Shown: positions 1-11,193 of the stretch, piece after piece | Numbering within the stretch: position 1 is the first letter of the stretch | Layout: every line of letters starts with the position of its first letter | Assembly: GCA_030063045.1 (NCBI GenBank) | Contig: JAQSEB010000016.1 | Span: forward strand, 806,001-870,000 | Origin: Pratylenchus scribneri | Taxonomy: Eukaryota; Nematoda; Chromadorea; Rhabditida; Pratylenchidae | Direction of reading: 5' to 3' | Length of the DNA: 64,000 nt | Notes under the pieces: generated by a model | Seen by the model: only the letters and a program-made list of their open reading frames with translations | Told to the model about the DNA's origin: nothing | The model's database searches: none | Position numbers and translations under genes: made by a program

Positions 1-1753
1 CCTTTTTAATGTTGGAAAGTGCAAATTCTTGATCAATAACAAAAATCACTCCTAGGAGACTATTTTTATCATTTTTGATGGGGGTTAAAATAGGGCAGAG
101 TTCGGTTTTTAGACTTCGATTTTTTAAAAAAGTCGGTTTATGGTTTCGGTTTCACCTATTTTCGGTTATTTTGAGCAAAATTTCCATCGGTTTGAAAATT
201 CATTGATTTTCTCAAACCGAAGCCAACTCTGCCCTACTCCAGTGTGGGTATCGCATCGCAAAATGCAAACAAATTCATATAAGATTAGAAATCATCCTTT
301 TAGCGAATGATACACCATCTACCGAAAAGGATTCAATTCGAATTTTGATCGTCTGCTTTTCTTGCCTTTTTTATGGCTTCCTGCACTTTCTTATTATCAA
401 ATCAATGGTGAATATAGATTGGTGGGAAATTTCTGGACAAAATTTTAACATGGGCCTCGTTTTTTACCTATTTATTTTATGGATGTACTGAAGAGATTTG
501 TCTACTCTTTTTGGTTCGAGACTAAAATTTCATGGGGTGAATGGGACAAATTTAATTCAATTTTTAATAAATACTAGTAAATAAATCTTCCTTCTCTTTC
601 CTACCATCCAATTTAATATAATTCCCGGATGATCTTTGAAAATTCTAACCTATACATAAAAATTAAAAAATAAAAACCAATGAGTGACTTTAATTCCACA
701 GACAAATATGGGTGATTAACTTTTTTGAATTAATATTCCTCTTTTGGTACAGAACTACTTGAAAATTTTGTATTTGATTAGCTTCAATGTCCTTATTTCA
801 ATATTTAAATTTTTTCAGCTTTATTATAAAAAATTCTTTTGTTTATTTTCTTTTTTAATTTTATTATTCGGAGAAAAGAATTTACAGAATTGAATAGTGG
901 AAAAATGACAGTTTTGATATAGTATTTCAAATATAGAAATGATCTAAAATCTAATCCTCATTTGGTGAATATTGTAAAAATATTGATTAATTGGATTAAA
1001 TAGAAATTACAAAAATTTATGACCAAAAAACTGTAAAATATACAAAAATAAGAGAGATGTATTTTGGCTTTTTTTTTGAATTTCAGTTAGTTTAATATGT
1101 ATTTATTAACTTCAGGATTAGAATAAATAATTTAGAAGAAATTAAAAAATTATGAATAGAAATGGCAGAACTAAAATATGATTGGCTCATTCGATTATTT
1201 CTATATTTATCGATCCTCATATTTTTATTCATTTTTTAAAATCACGTTTGAGATTATCCAAAAGTAGATGGACAATGATCATCATGTTCATCCGGGTATT
1301 TAAAATTCCATAAATTTCATTGACAAATTAGATTTTGAATAATCCATTTTTATAATTCCGAATTTAATTAATTTTATCATTTTTCAATTCATTTTGTTTG
1401 CCAAAAATTTATCTCTTATAAAAAGAATTGGCAAAAATAAAATGTGTTAACAATTCATGAATTATCAGAAATTCAAATTTCATCATTTTGTCTCTCCAGT
1501 GTATTTTTAAATAGCCAACTTCAGCCTAAACGGAAAAAAATATATTTTTAGAAAAATTATAGAAAATTACTTCATTTTTTCATTTGATTGGTTTCATCCT
1601 TGTTTTTCTTTGCCTTAAAATTTTGGATTTTGCAAATGATAAAAGAATAAAATTTACCTCTTGAAGGGTTTTTACAGTTTCCTTGAGCATATTGGTCTAA
1701 AACTTGTGAATTATTTTTTTTTAAAATTTGTTATTTATTTTAAAATAATTTAA
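1..1753. other. AT-rich intergenic region with repeat fragments
   Basis: No coding exon is supported here. It holds a short inverted-repeat element at about 92-237 and, at about 296-470, a segment that has a diverged inverted copy near the right end of the window (about 63610-63750). The rest is AT-rich sequence downstream of the minus-strand VPS4-like gene. Confidence 0.6.
92..237. mobile_element. Short MITE-like inverted-repeat element (TAGGGCAGAGTT ends)
   Basis: The left end reads TAGGGCAGAGTTCGG and the right end is its near reverse complement, AACTCTGCCCTA. The interior is rich in TCGGTTT and AAACCGA words. No convincing target duplication is visible at the edges. A related element with diverged ends lies at about 57812-57952, and a more degraded TCGGTTT-rich stretch at about 60245-60425, so this looks like a small dispersed non-autonomous family. 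The family name is unknown to me. Confidence 0.5.
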
Positions 1754-4700
1754 TTATAATACCCGAGCATGGCACAATGCAGTTTGTTGTTTCCAATATT
1801 CAATCGATTGTAAAATCTCCTCCGCAGTGCGATTATCGTTATTGTCCATTGTCTTTAAAAGCTTAAAATTCTGTAAAAATTATTTTATATTATACATTTA
1901 TAGTTTAAAGAAATTGCAAAGTTGTTCGTCAACTTTTGTAAAAAAATGAATTCAATTGACAAATTTTAATTTATCAGGAAATTATTTATCAGGAAATTAT
2001 GAAAAATATGAAATGTTAACAATATCCATCTTTCTATGAAGTGATGAAGAAATTTTAGGGTTGGGCTGGGCTGGAGATTTATCAAAAAAGGTCAAAGAGA
2101 ATTTTTGAAAATAAATGTTTCAAAAATGGTAGACAAAAAATTAATAAAAAGTTTCATAATTTGATTAATCCGAAAATTTGATTTTTGGTTTTATTCTTAA
2201 AAGGTTTTACTAATTTCAAAACCATCGGTTTGAATTGAAAAAAGCAAAAAAAAAATTATGTAAATCAAAATAATATCAAAATTCAAAAACCAGCCCAGCC
2301 CCTTTCCGCGTCGATCCAAATTCATGCTGCCAATACATTGTCCGGCCTCATTTCAGCGATGAATCCATTTTTCATATTCTTCATCTCCGCTTTCTGACTC
2401 TTCATTTTCGCCAATTGATAAAGGAGGCCAATCTGTTATAATAAAATGAAATTTTAAAAAGAAAAAGAAGTAAACCTTTGTGATCTTGTTCTTAATTAGA
2501 AGACTATTTGGCGGCAAATCCACAAAATTCATTGTTTTCGCTCCAGGAGTTTTTGGATTGCAAGTAGTATACCATTTCTTGCCATCTTTCTCAACCTGAA
2601 AATATCGGTAAATTTGAAAAAAATTTTAACGGACAAAATAAAGGATTGCTTAAAATCGGTTAAAATGGGCCCGAAAAATATTATGATTGACTAAAATTTA
2701 TTGTAATCGCATTTCAAAGTACCAGAAATATTCTTGTATTTGTTTAAAAAATTTAGGTTTTTTATTTGAAATTTTTGGAAATATTTTTTTGGTTTATAAT
2801 TAAAAATTATATTAATATCTTTGCAATAATTAGACAACCTCCATGAAATGTGTAGCCTTGACGACTTCTTTCTTTGGATCATCTGCTGCTGCCATCACCG
2901 CAGTGTTAATGTCAGATCCAGAAAGACCTATGGAAACTTGATCTGAAGCCAATATTTCGAATTCCTCTTCTTTTGAAATCTCGTTTGGATATTTTCGCAA
3001 AATTGATTTGAAAATTGCCTTGCGACCTTCAGGATCGTCACTTTGTTGGACAGGAATTTGGACCTATAATAAAAATAAATTGTGCTCGAAAATTTAAGTA
3101 CTATCCTAGTATAGATTTTCCTTCCCCTCTTTTTCTCTATAGAAAAACACATGGAGAATCCGAATCCGAATATCGTTAAAAGTTCAAATTGGTTTTAAAA
3201 ATAATTCTTTAAATAGTATTTAGGTTAATAATGCTAATGCTAATTCAATAGAATAATGCAAGATAGGAGTCAAAGATAGAAGTTCTAAGTCACACTGAAT
3301 CATTTAAGAATTATGATCTTATTTTTTTGCTTGTGATTTTGTTTCTTCAAATATTTTGTTTTTCTTTCTACCAAACATTTTTTGTTTTTGTTTTGCCAAA
3401 CATTTTTTTGTTTTATTCAAACATTTTGTGTTTTTTTGTTCATCCAACATTTTTTGTTTTTCCTTCTTCCAAACATTTTTTGTTTTTGTTTTATTTAAAC
3501 ATTTTGTGTTTTTGTACCCCAAACATTTTTTGTTTTGCCAAACATTTTGTGTTTTTGTTTTATTCAAACATTTTGTGTTTTTTTGTTCATCCAAACATTT
3601 TTTGTTTTTGATCCATAAACATTTTGTTTTTGTTTTATTCAAACATTTTGTTTTTTTTGTTCATCCAAACATTTTTTTGTTTTTGTTCCCCAAACATTTT
3701 TTGTTTTGCCAAACATTTTGTTTTTGTTTTATTCAAACATTTTGTTTGTTTTTGTTCCAAAAACATTTTGTGTTTTTGTTCCCAACATTTTGTGTTTAGA
3801 TTTATCCAAATATTTTGTATTTTTGTTTCTAAATATTTTGTGTTTTTGTTCCCCAGATATTTTATGTTTTTGTTCTCCCAAATATTTTTGTTTTTTGTTC
3901 TTCCAAATTTTTTTTTCTTTCAAACATGTTGTATTTTTTCCAAACATTTTGTGTTTCCATTCTCTTCCCTCCCTTTTTTATATTTTTTTTCTCCCAAACA
4001 TTTTGTTTTTTTTTATTCCAAACATTTTTTTATAATAATTTGTTCAAAATTCTTATTATATCTTTAAAATGAATTTTTACTATTGTGGAAGTGTCCTGGG
4101 CGATTTTAAGTTAGAAATAAAAGTGAGGGGGCAAAACTAAAATTATAACCAATTAAAATGAAAAATTTTTTTACATTGAATCGTCTCATGATGCCTTTGT
4201 CAATACTTTCCGGCATATTTGTGGCACCAATGATATGGACATCCTTCAAATCACTTTGCAAACCATCCATTTTTACCAAAAACATGTTTTTGACGTGATG
4301 TGCCGTTTCGCTGTCACTTTCTTTCCGAGTTGAAGTAGACGCGTCAATTTCGTCAATGAATATAATGGAAGGACGATTTTGTTTTGCCATATTGAAGAGA
4401 GCATCCACATTCCTATAAAATCAAATATTTGGAAAAAAATTTGAAATTTTCAAACTCACTTTTCACTATCCCCAAGTAATTTGTCCAACAGATCACTACT
4501 TTTGACGTCAAACAGAGTAACATTTGGTATCTCATTTGCCAAAGCTTTAACCAGCATTGTTTTTCCGTGTCCAGGTGGGCCATACAATAATATTTTGGAT
4601 GCTAAAATAATACAATAAAATCAAATATATTTTTTAAATTTTATTTACAGTGGTTTTGGCATGCTTGTGGCTGCATGAGAGGCAAAAGAACATTTGCTTT

Positions 4701-5362
4701 AAGATCTGTTTTTGCCTCATCTAGTCCGCCGATATCATCCCATTTCACTTCTTGGAGGTTCGCGCGATTGACAATGCAATGCTCCAAATTATTACGAATC
4801 GTAGGAACCAATGATCCAAATTGTTCATGCTGAAAAAGAAACAAAAAAAAAATTAATTAAATCATTTTCGAAGGAGGATTTGGGGTCCAAAATATATAAT
4901 TTTAAAATCATCATCAAACTAACCATGGTGATATTTCCATGTTCGGCCTAAAAGAGAAAATTTATGGATTTATTTGAAAAATTTTATTAATACCTGCAAT
5001 GCCTTTAATTTGTTGGAAACAATCTGGCTTATTTCCGATGGAACAGAATTAGAAGAACTGCCCAATGCGTTCTAAAATCGATAATTTTTTATTTAGCATG
5101 AATTTTTTATATAATTTTTAGAATTAAAAATTTATTTTTATCTTCTAACAAATGCTAAATTAATTAACTCAAAAAAATTCATAAAAATTATTTTATAAAA
5201 TACCCAAAAATAAAAAAAGGAAAAATAAATAATATATATTTTAAATTTTCTTGAAAATAAATAAATTTATACCTGCACTTGTAAAGCAATAGCCCGATCA
5301 ATTGCTTCCTTTTCTTTTTCAAACTTTTTCTCCAAATTTTTGTCCAATGGTGGTGGTGCCAT
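1754..5362 (-). CDS. VPS4-like AAA ATPase, 10 exons, about 436 aa
   Basis: VPS4 is the AAA ATPase that disassembles ESCRT-III filaments on endosomes and at membrane scission sites. Minus-strand exons: 5362-5273 (start ATG), 5071-4994, 4947-4924, 4829-4649, 4601-4460, 4412-4175, 3063-2839, 2595-2476, 2432-2337, 1870-1754 (stop TAA). All junctions are GT-AG and keep phase. Residues 1-64 are charged and helical, where VPS4 has its MIT domain, but that domain is not clearly recognisable. Visible motifs are [13 protein letters not shown], Walker A GPPGHGKT (132-139), Walker B IIFIDEID (188-195) and the RRF arginine fingers (248-250). Past the AAA core, THFMEV and [17 protein letters not shown] match the VPS4 beta-domain and linker, and the last exon ([20 protein letters not shown]) matches its C-terminal helix. 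Length is about that of VPS4 (roughly 440 aa). Odd points are a leucine at the pore-loop aromatic position and an extra 32-aa exon. It is probably a divergent paralogue rather than the main VPS4. Confidence 0.8.
2337..2432 (-). other. Possible optional 32-aa exon of the VPS4-like gene
   Basis: This 96-bp stretch is bounded by an acceptor (TATAACAG) and a possible donor (AAT|GTATTG) and is open in phase 0. Exons 8 and 10 also join in phase 0 without it, and the resulting junction resembles VPS4 better (linker straight into the C-terminal helix). It could therefore be a cassette exon, a lineage-specific insertion or, if the donor is not used, an alternative last exon ending at a TGA at 2322-2324. 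Confidence 0.4.
3350..4035. repeat. T-rich minisatellite in VPS4-like intron
   Basis: Imperfect tandem copies of an AAACATTTTGTGTTTTTGTT-type word, 20-35 bp long with variable CCC or ATCC spacers, fill most of the intron between exons 6 and 7 of the VPS4-like gene. The long reading frames on both strands are products of the repeat, not genes. Confidence 0.85.
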
Positions 5363-6312
5363 CAAGAATAAGAATCAGTTGAATTGTAAATTAGAAATGA
5401 ATTTCTCTATTAAATATTTTTTTATAGAATTTGATATTAAAATTAGAATTTGACTTTTTATGCAAATAAAAATGGAAAAATATGTGTATGAAATTCTGGC
5501 ATAAATGATTTCCAAATCTACTTATTTATATAGAATGCCTCTCAATTCTTTTCGCATTATTCCATTTCCTTTTCTATAAAGGTTAAACCACATTATTTGG
5601 TTTCGAAATTAAAAGGGAAAAATATTTTTGCTATAATTTACATTTAATTTTTCTCTACTGCAGATGTTGAGAAAACAATTTTATTTTGATTTCATTGTTC
5701 ATTTTTGTATTTGGCATTGGAGAAAAATATTTAGCAATGATGAATGTTTTATGTTTCATTTAATTTCAAAATCCAAAGGCAACACCTAAATCATTTGCCC
5801 TTTCCTTTTTACAATAACAGCTGTGAAGATTCTACACAACAACGAAATTGAAGCTATCCATTGTCCCCATGTCTCCTTTCATCGTTAAACTTTTTATTCT
5901 GACATTTCGAAAATTTATATTGGGAATTTCATCCAACTTCTTCCAATAATAAAATTTCATTGAAAAATTGCCCCAAGGGACATTGGATTTGGTTTATGAA
6001 ATTGGGTCTTTTAATATTGAAAATTCAAATATGTAATTTCCTATTTTGCATCACTTTCTGGTGAATGTTTGTTTAGTACAAATTTGTTATGCTGTTTTTA
6101 AGAATGTTCATCGTGGCACAAACATTCTCATTCTTTCAAAATAGCTACTAATTATTTGTGCGCATTTTATTTCTCTATTTGAAATACATTTTTATTTCTT
6201 CTTTATATTTTTACTTGTTTAAATAAATTTGAAAGCAAAAATCATTTGAGTCAAAATCATATATTTATCACTAATTTCAGTTTATTTTTAGAGAAATTAA
6301 CATAAACTTCTA
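5363..6312. other. Intergenic region, divergent promoters expected
   Basis: This is the interval between the start of the minus-strand VPS4-like gene and the plus-strand MGNIFS gene, which point away from each other, so both 5' regulatory regions should lie here. A TTTTTAG acceptor-like site lies just 5' of the second gene at about 6286-6292 and could be a spliced-leader acceptor. No coding signal was seen. Confidence 0.45.
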
Positions 6313-6750
6313 ATGGGCAATATTTTTTCGGCAATTATAGGCGCGATCACTTGGGTTGTCGATAAAGTTGGCCAACTTCTTGGTTGGGTTGAGCGTGTTC
6401 GCCCAACAATTCAATGGATGACAAACAGCATTAGGCAAATTATTAATACTCCTATGAAATCGCCATTTGAAGCCGTGCGTGTAGTTCGCCAAATGAGGGA
6501 ATCTGAATATTTCCAACGTAAGATAATTTAGAAAATTTTTGATATCATAATTTAAATTTTAATATATTTTAGAATTGCGCAAGGAAGAACAAAAAGTCAT
6601 GGGAGAATATATGGAGGCCAGAGCTACGGTAGATTTGATATTTTTTTTAAATGTAAATATAAATGTCTTTAACAGGAAGTGATCATGCTGGCATTGAAAG
6701 AAGAGGCGGAGGAGAAAAAGGTGGAGGAGAGTCTTCGTTATGCCAAATGA
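6313..6750 (+). CDS. Small predicted N-myristoylated helical protein, about 111 aa
   Basis: I do not recognise the family. Three exons, 6313-6517, 6573-6628 and 6676-6750 (stop TGA), are joined by 55- and 47-bp GT-AG introns in consistent phase. The product starts MGNIFS: Gly2 with Ser6 is the classic context for N-terminal myristoylation. Residues 4-25 form an amphipathic hydrophobic stretch with several Trp (TWVVDKVGQLLGW), and the C-terminal half is a highly charged helix (QLRKEEQKVMGEY, LKEEAEEKKVEESL). This suggests a small membrane-tethered helical protein; that is inference. A strong donor-like GTAAGA follows the stop, and an acceptor at about 7120 is followed by a short open stretch, so a 3'UTR intron or an alternative C-terminus in another frame is possible. 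Confidence 0.6.
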
Positions 6751-8265
6751 CTGCCATAAAATGTAAGAAAAAATTATTATAAGATATATGGAATTATTAA
6801 TTGAAAATTTTCTATGTTAATATAAAATTTTCAAATTAATTAAAAAACGGCTCTACTATACCTAAATAATAATATATTTTTCGATTATCCGGATCCAGTT
6901 TTTACTCCCAAAATCACCCTATTTAATAATAAGATTCTAACCTTAAAATATTATTTTTTCATCATTTTTTAATAAAATATCAATCACAAATAAAATAAGA
7001 ATCACAAAAAATTGATCCGGATAATCGATAATTATCTTTTTTTTTAATTGAAAATATAAGTTATCATTTTTATGCATTTTTTACTTTATTTTTTTACATA
7101 TAAACATCCCAAAAATTTAGATCGTGGAAGCTATTTTTCCGGCGGCAGAATTTGAATAAAGAAATGAGTGGACAATCCATTGATGATTGATAAGGAATTT
7201 TTCTCCAACGATAAGAATTTTCTCGAACTACTAAAAATTTGTATTAAAAATTTTGAGAATTATTATTTAAGAATTATTTAATTAATTGATTTTCAAAAAT
7301 TAAATTTTATGATTTTAGAAAAAAAATAATGCAGTTCGAGAAAATTATTTCAATTTTGTTTATTTTTAAAAATCATCTTTTACCTTTTTGTAACCCTCTT
7401 AATACATGTTCTTCTTTGTATGCCTCTAAGGTCTAATGTACTCTCTAATTTTCTAAATTTTGCATTTACATCTCAACAATGACTAGCAAATATATTTTCA
7501 TCATCACCATGCATAAAATTATTCATGAAAAGACTGGATTGGAAATTTAAATTTAAAAAAGCTGTTTTCTGTGACATTTTATTTTAGAAAATTAAAATTA
7601 ATTATGTAGCTAAATTCTGGTTATTTGTGTATTTACTTGGAAATTTTCCCATTCCTCTCTAGAAGAATTATTTTTTGGAAAAATGGTCAAATTTATTCAA
7701 AAATGGGAATTTATTCTTTGTTGATAAAGATTTATATTTAACAAAAAAAATTTTCCCTTACTAGTTTCTTTAAAAATATCTCATGTCATTTCTATGTATA
7801 AATTACAGGCTAATTTATATTGTTTTTGAATAAACAAATTTCTGATGAGATAGAAAATAAATCATTGCAAGTGAAATACATGAGGACATTGCTATCCATC
7901 ATTCCCCATAAATATTCATATTTTGCTGACATATTTATTCAATTGGTAAATATTTGGGGAACAAAAGGCGGTTCAAAAGCCGGAAGGGCAAAGTCAAAGG
8001 AAATCTTGAGTCGGATGTTAGACTGACTGACAATTGGGCTCAAGCGCCCAAACAGCAATAGAAAAGGGGCGGGAACGGGAATAAAATCGATCGACAATTT
8101 AATTGAGAAGATTAGGGTCACAAGTTTTTTTTAAAAAAATCGAATAATTTAAATTTCTATTTTTTAAAATAATTTATCTTAAATGTGATACAAAATTTTT
8201 AAAAAATTAAGAATTAAAATTTTGATTTACGATCTTTTTTCAGTGGTTTTTTTCCATATTGCAAC
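6751..8265. other. AT-rich intergenic region
   Basis: It contains a possible alternative or UTR exon at about 7120-7162 with an AATAAAG signal, and one weak exon-like stretch at 7823-7960. Otherwise nothing recognisable was seen. Confidence 0.4.
7823..7960 (+). pseudogene. Weak exon-like fragment of unknown identity
   Basis: The frame encoding KQISDEIENKSLQVKY and then LLSIIPHKYSYFADIF looks protein-like: amphipathic and not low complexity. It ends at a plausible donor (CAATTG|GTAAAT). There is no ATG in front, and an in-frame stop lies between it and the nearest acceptor (ATTACAG at 7802-7808). It may be a decayed exon or an exon with an unseen upstream partner. A faint resemblance to CARD-type helices was noticed but is not sufficient for a call. 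Confidence 0.2.
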
Positions 8266-8273
8266 CTTTTTAA
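8266..8273. repeat. Left target-site duplication of hAT element
   Basis: CTTTTTAA directly abuts the left terminal inverted repeat and is repeated exactly at 11186-11193 on the other side of the element. Confidence 0.95.
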
Positions 8274-11185
8274 TAGGGTTAATTCCCCGTTCCGCGGGGC
8301 GGGGACGCGGGGCGGGGAATCCATGAATTTTGGGCAAATTCCCCGCCCTGCTCCCCGCACCTTGATTCCCCGCATTCCCCGTTCCCCGCACTTCGACTCC
8401 CCGCCCCGCAACCTTTTTAAAAGGCAACATTTAGGGAACAAAAATTTTATTTTTTATGAGGAATTCTGATATACATTTCGGAATTTGTGTGGCATTTTGT
8501 TATTATTTCTTTTTTTGCACATAATTTATCTAAATCATCAATTTCCAATCTCCAAATTTTTTTTCTCATTTTATATTAATTCTTAAATTTTAATTTTATT
8601 CAAATCATTACCCAATATGTTCATTTAGAATTAGAAGAAATTAAAAAGATAATTTTCCAGAAGAAGAATAATGTCTAAAAGTAAAGTGTGGACTTATTTT
8701 GAAGAAATAGAAAATTCTCACGATGTTATCTGCCAAATATGCACACAGAGATTGAAGAGAAAAGACAAAACCACGAAAACAATGTGGAGTCATTTGGAAT
8801 ATAAACATGAAGAACAATACAAATTGCTGAAACAAGATGAAAAAGGAAAACCAAAAAATGAAGTAAAATAGATACAAAATTAAAGAAATTCTATTTGATT
8901 TATTTAGTGTTTGGATCCATTTATTATCAAGAAAAAAGAAGAGCAAATGAAAGAAGAAGAATCGCTCTGTCGGATAATGATAAAACAAAATTGTGCTTTC
9001 TCCTTTTTCAACAATGAAGACGTGAAAAGGCTTTTTAGCAAGGCTAATCCAAATTTAAAGGTTTTGATTAAATTTTTATATCATTATAATTTTGTATGCA
9101 GTCTCATAATGGTGATTATTTTGCCAAAATTGTTGTGCCGAGAATGGCCAAGAAAATACAAGAAAATATCAAAGCACAAATTGGCGAATGCCATTATGCA
9201 ATTACTAGCGATGGTTGGAGCGACCCATCAACGACTCCTTCCTTTCAAAGGTTTTTAAAAATAAATTTAAATTAATATTTTAAAATTTTAGTGTAACAAT
9301 TCATTGTTGCAATAAAAAATACAAACGTTTTGACTTTGTTTTGGCGGCTTCTCCATTAGAATGCAAGCATACGGCCGAAAATATTGCGAACAAAATTGAA
9401 GAAAATTTAGTAGACAATTCATTTAAAATTGAGAATTTAATCTGCCTTGTTCGCGACAATGCCGCCAATATAGCCAAAAGCGCCAAGTTGTTGGAGATTG
9501 AAAGGTTTTTTTTAATAAAAGAATGAATTTATATTTTAAAGTTTTCAATGTGTCAATCATTTTCTTCACCTGGTAATTTGCGATTTATTGAAGGATCCAA
9601 GACTGGATGAATTAATAAAAAAAATCCGACATTGGGTCAAGGAGTGCCGGACCAAAAATGGCAAAGCAATCTTTTCACAAAAACAAGAAAAGCTCGGGTT
9701 CAAAGTTACAAAACTTATATTGGTAAGGAATTATAAAAAAATTGTTTAAAATATTTTCAAAAACAGTCAGTTCCTACGCGATGGAACTCGACTTTTGCCA
9801 TGATGAACACTTTTTGGAAGCAAAGGAAAGTTATATTGGCACTTGAATTTGATCGGCAACAAGAAGAGTGGCCACCACGAGCCAAAAAGCAAAAAATTGA
9901 GCAACTGTCCGCGGATTTGCCAAAAATTTCTGGGGCTGATTTTACCTTCATGGCGCATATTTGCTCCATTTTGCAAATATTCGATGATGAAACCAAAAAG
10001 GTAAAATAATTTTTACAATGCTTTAATAAATATATTTTAGTTTTCAAATGAAATTTCCACTGCTTCTACAATAATTCCAACATTGAAAAAAATCAGAGAT
10101 TTTCTGGTCGCATTGAGACCAGATCCATCTGTTCAATTCATTGCTGAATCTTTGACCAAATCAATCAATGATCGTGTGTCAAGTTTGGCCAACAATGAAA
10201 TTTTACACATGGTGACATTACTTGATCCCCGATGGGCTTATGATGAAACAATTTGGTTCAAAAGAAACTGGGAGATAATTGAAAAAGAATTGATAGAATT
10301 TGCAAAGAAAATAGGTTAATTTCAACAATTATTTAAAAATTTATAAGATTTTTAGCTCTCAAAAATGTTGATGAATCAACAATTGAATTGAATGAAGAAA
10401 TCCCAGAAAATTCAGAATTCAATGTCGAAATGAATTTCGAAAACTTCATTTCAAGCGATGAAAGCCTACAGCATTGTTTAAAATTTTCAATTTAAAAATA
10501 AATCGATTTTTTAGATGACATCTATGCTGATCCAAAATCGCCAATTTCTAATCCAACAGCAATATCCGGCGAGCTTGATGCAGAATTGGATGCCAAAATC
10601 AAGTCTCAACTTGCCATTTATGCATCTATCAAACGACCACCTAAGAATGACAATATATTTGATTGGTGGCGACTAAATGCGCCCAAATTCCCTGAACTTG
10701 GAGAGCTGGCCCAAATATTTTTGTCAGTTCCTGCAACCTCGATTGCGTCAGAGAGGCTCTTCTCTAAAACTGGCCTACTTTATGCAAATACTCTGAGAAA
10801 TCGGTAAAATTATTTTATAATTTTTAAAAATTTAATTTTATTTAGTCTTTCTGGAAAAATGGCCGAAAGAATTCTGATCATAAAAGCACACTTGAAAAAG
10901 AAATTGAAGCTGGGTCCTTCCACTGAACCAGAAGAATCGGATTTGAGTGAAGAAGAATTCGAAGATGAAGAATAAAAGAATAAACTGATTTATTTATTTT
11001 TATTATGATATTTTATTTTGGCGATTTTAAAATTTTATTAAACGAATTACAAAAAAATGCCTTAAGGACAGCGGGGCGGGGGCGCCCCGCTGAGAGGAGC
11101 CTCCCCGCCCCGCTCCCCGCACCCTGATTCCCCGCTCTCCCCGTTCCCCGCTTTTTCATTCCCCGCCCGCGGGGAATTAACCCTA
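8274..11185 (+). mobile_element. Complete hAT DNA transposon (2912 bp)
   Basis: The element is bounded by a 16-bp perfect terminal inverted repeat, TAGGGTTAATTCCCCG, at 8274-8289 and inverted at 11170-11185. It is flanked by an identical 8-bp direct repeat, CTTTTTAA, at 8266-8273 and 11186-11193. An 8-bp target duplication is the hallmark of the hAT superfamily, and the encoded protein is a hAT transposase. Both ends carry about 120-150 bp of clustered G/C-rich words (CCCCGC, GCGGGGAA), which look like the subterminal transposase-binding motifs of hAT elements. The surrounding genome is very AT-rich, so these ends stand out sharply. Confidence 0.95.
8671..10975 (+). CDS. hAT family transposase with BED zinc finger, about 644 aa
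   Basis: This protein catalyses excision and insertion of the surrounding element. Ten exons: 8671-8862, 8908-9060, 9102-9250, 9292-9504, 9542-9722, 9767-10000, 10041-10314, 10356-10475, 10515-10803, 10846-10975. Every intron is GT-AG and 37-52 bp long, and phase is kept throughout with no internal stop. Residues 1-60 form a BED zinc finger (VWTYFEE, CQIC, then H-x4-H in SHLEYKH). The catalytic triad is visible: ITSDGW (Asp152), LVRDNAAN (Asp220) and SIASERLFS (Glu585). Other hAT signatures are CVNHFLHLVI, PTRWNSTF and the C-terminal dimerisation region NIFDWWRLNAPKFPELGELA. The C-terminus is acidic. AATAAA signals overlap and follow the stop. Length is typical for the family. The lack of any break implies recent activity or selection. 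Confidence 0.92.
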
Positions 11186-11193
11186 CTTTTTAA
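11186..11193. repeat. Right target-site duplication of hAT element
   Basis: CTTTTTAA, an exact copy of the octamer at 8266-8273, immediately follows the right terminal inverted repeat. Confidence 0.95.

Noticed and set aside
3319..4067. Long open frames on both strands with Phe/Cys or Lys/Asn repeats
   Set aside because: They lie entirely in the T-rich minisatellite of a VPS4-like intron and mirror its unit; no splice or start context.
8214..8441. Gly/Arg/Pro-rich minus-strand frames
   Set aside because: They are translations of the G/C-rich left subterminal region of the hAT element.
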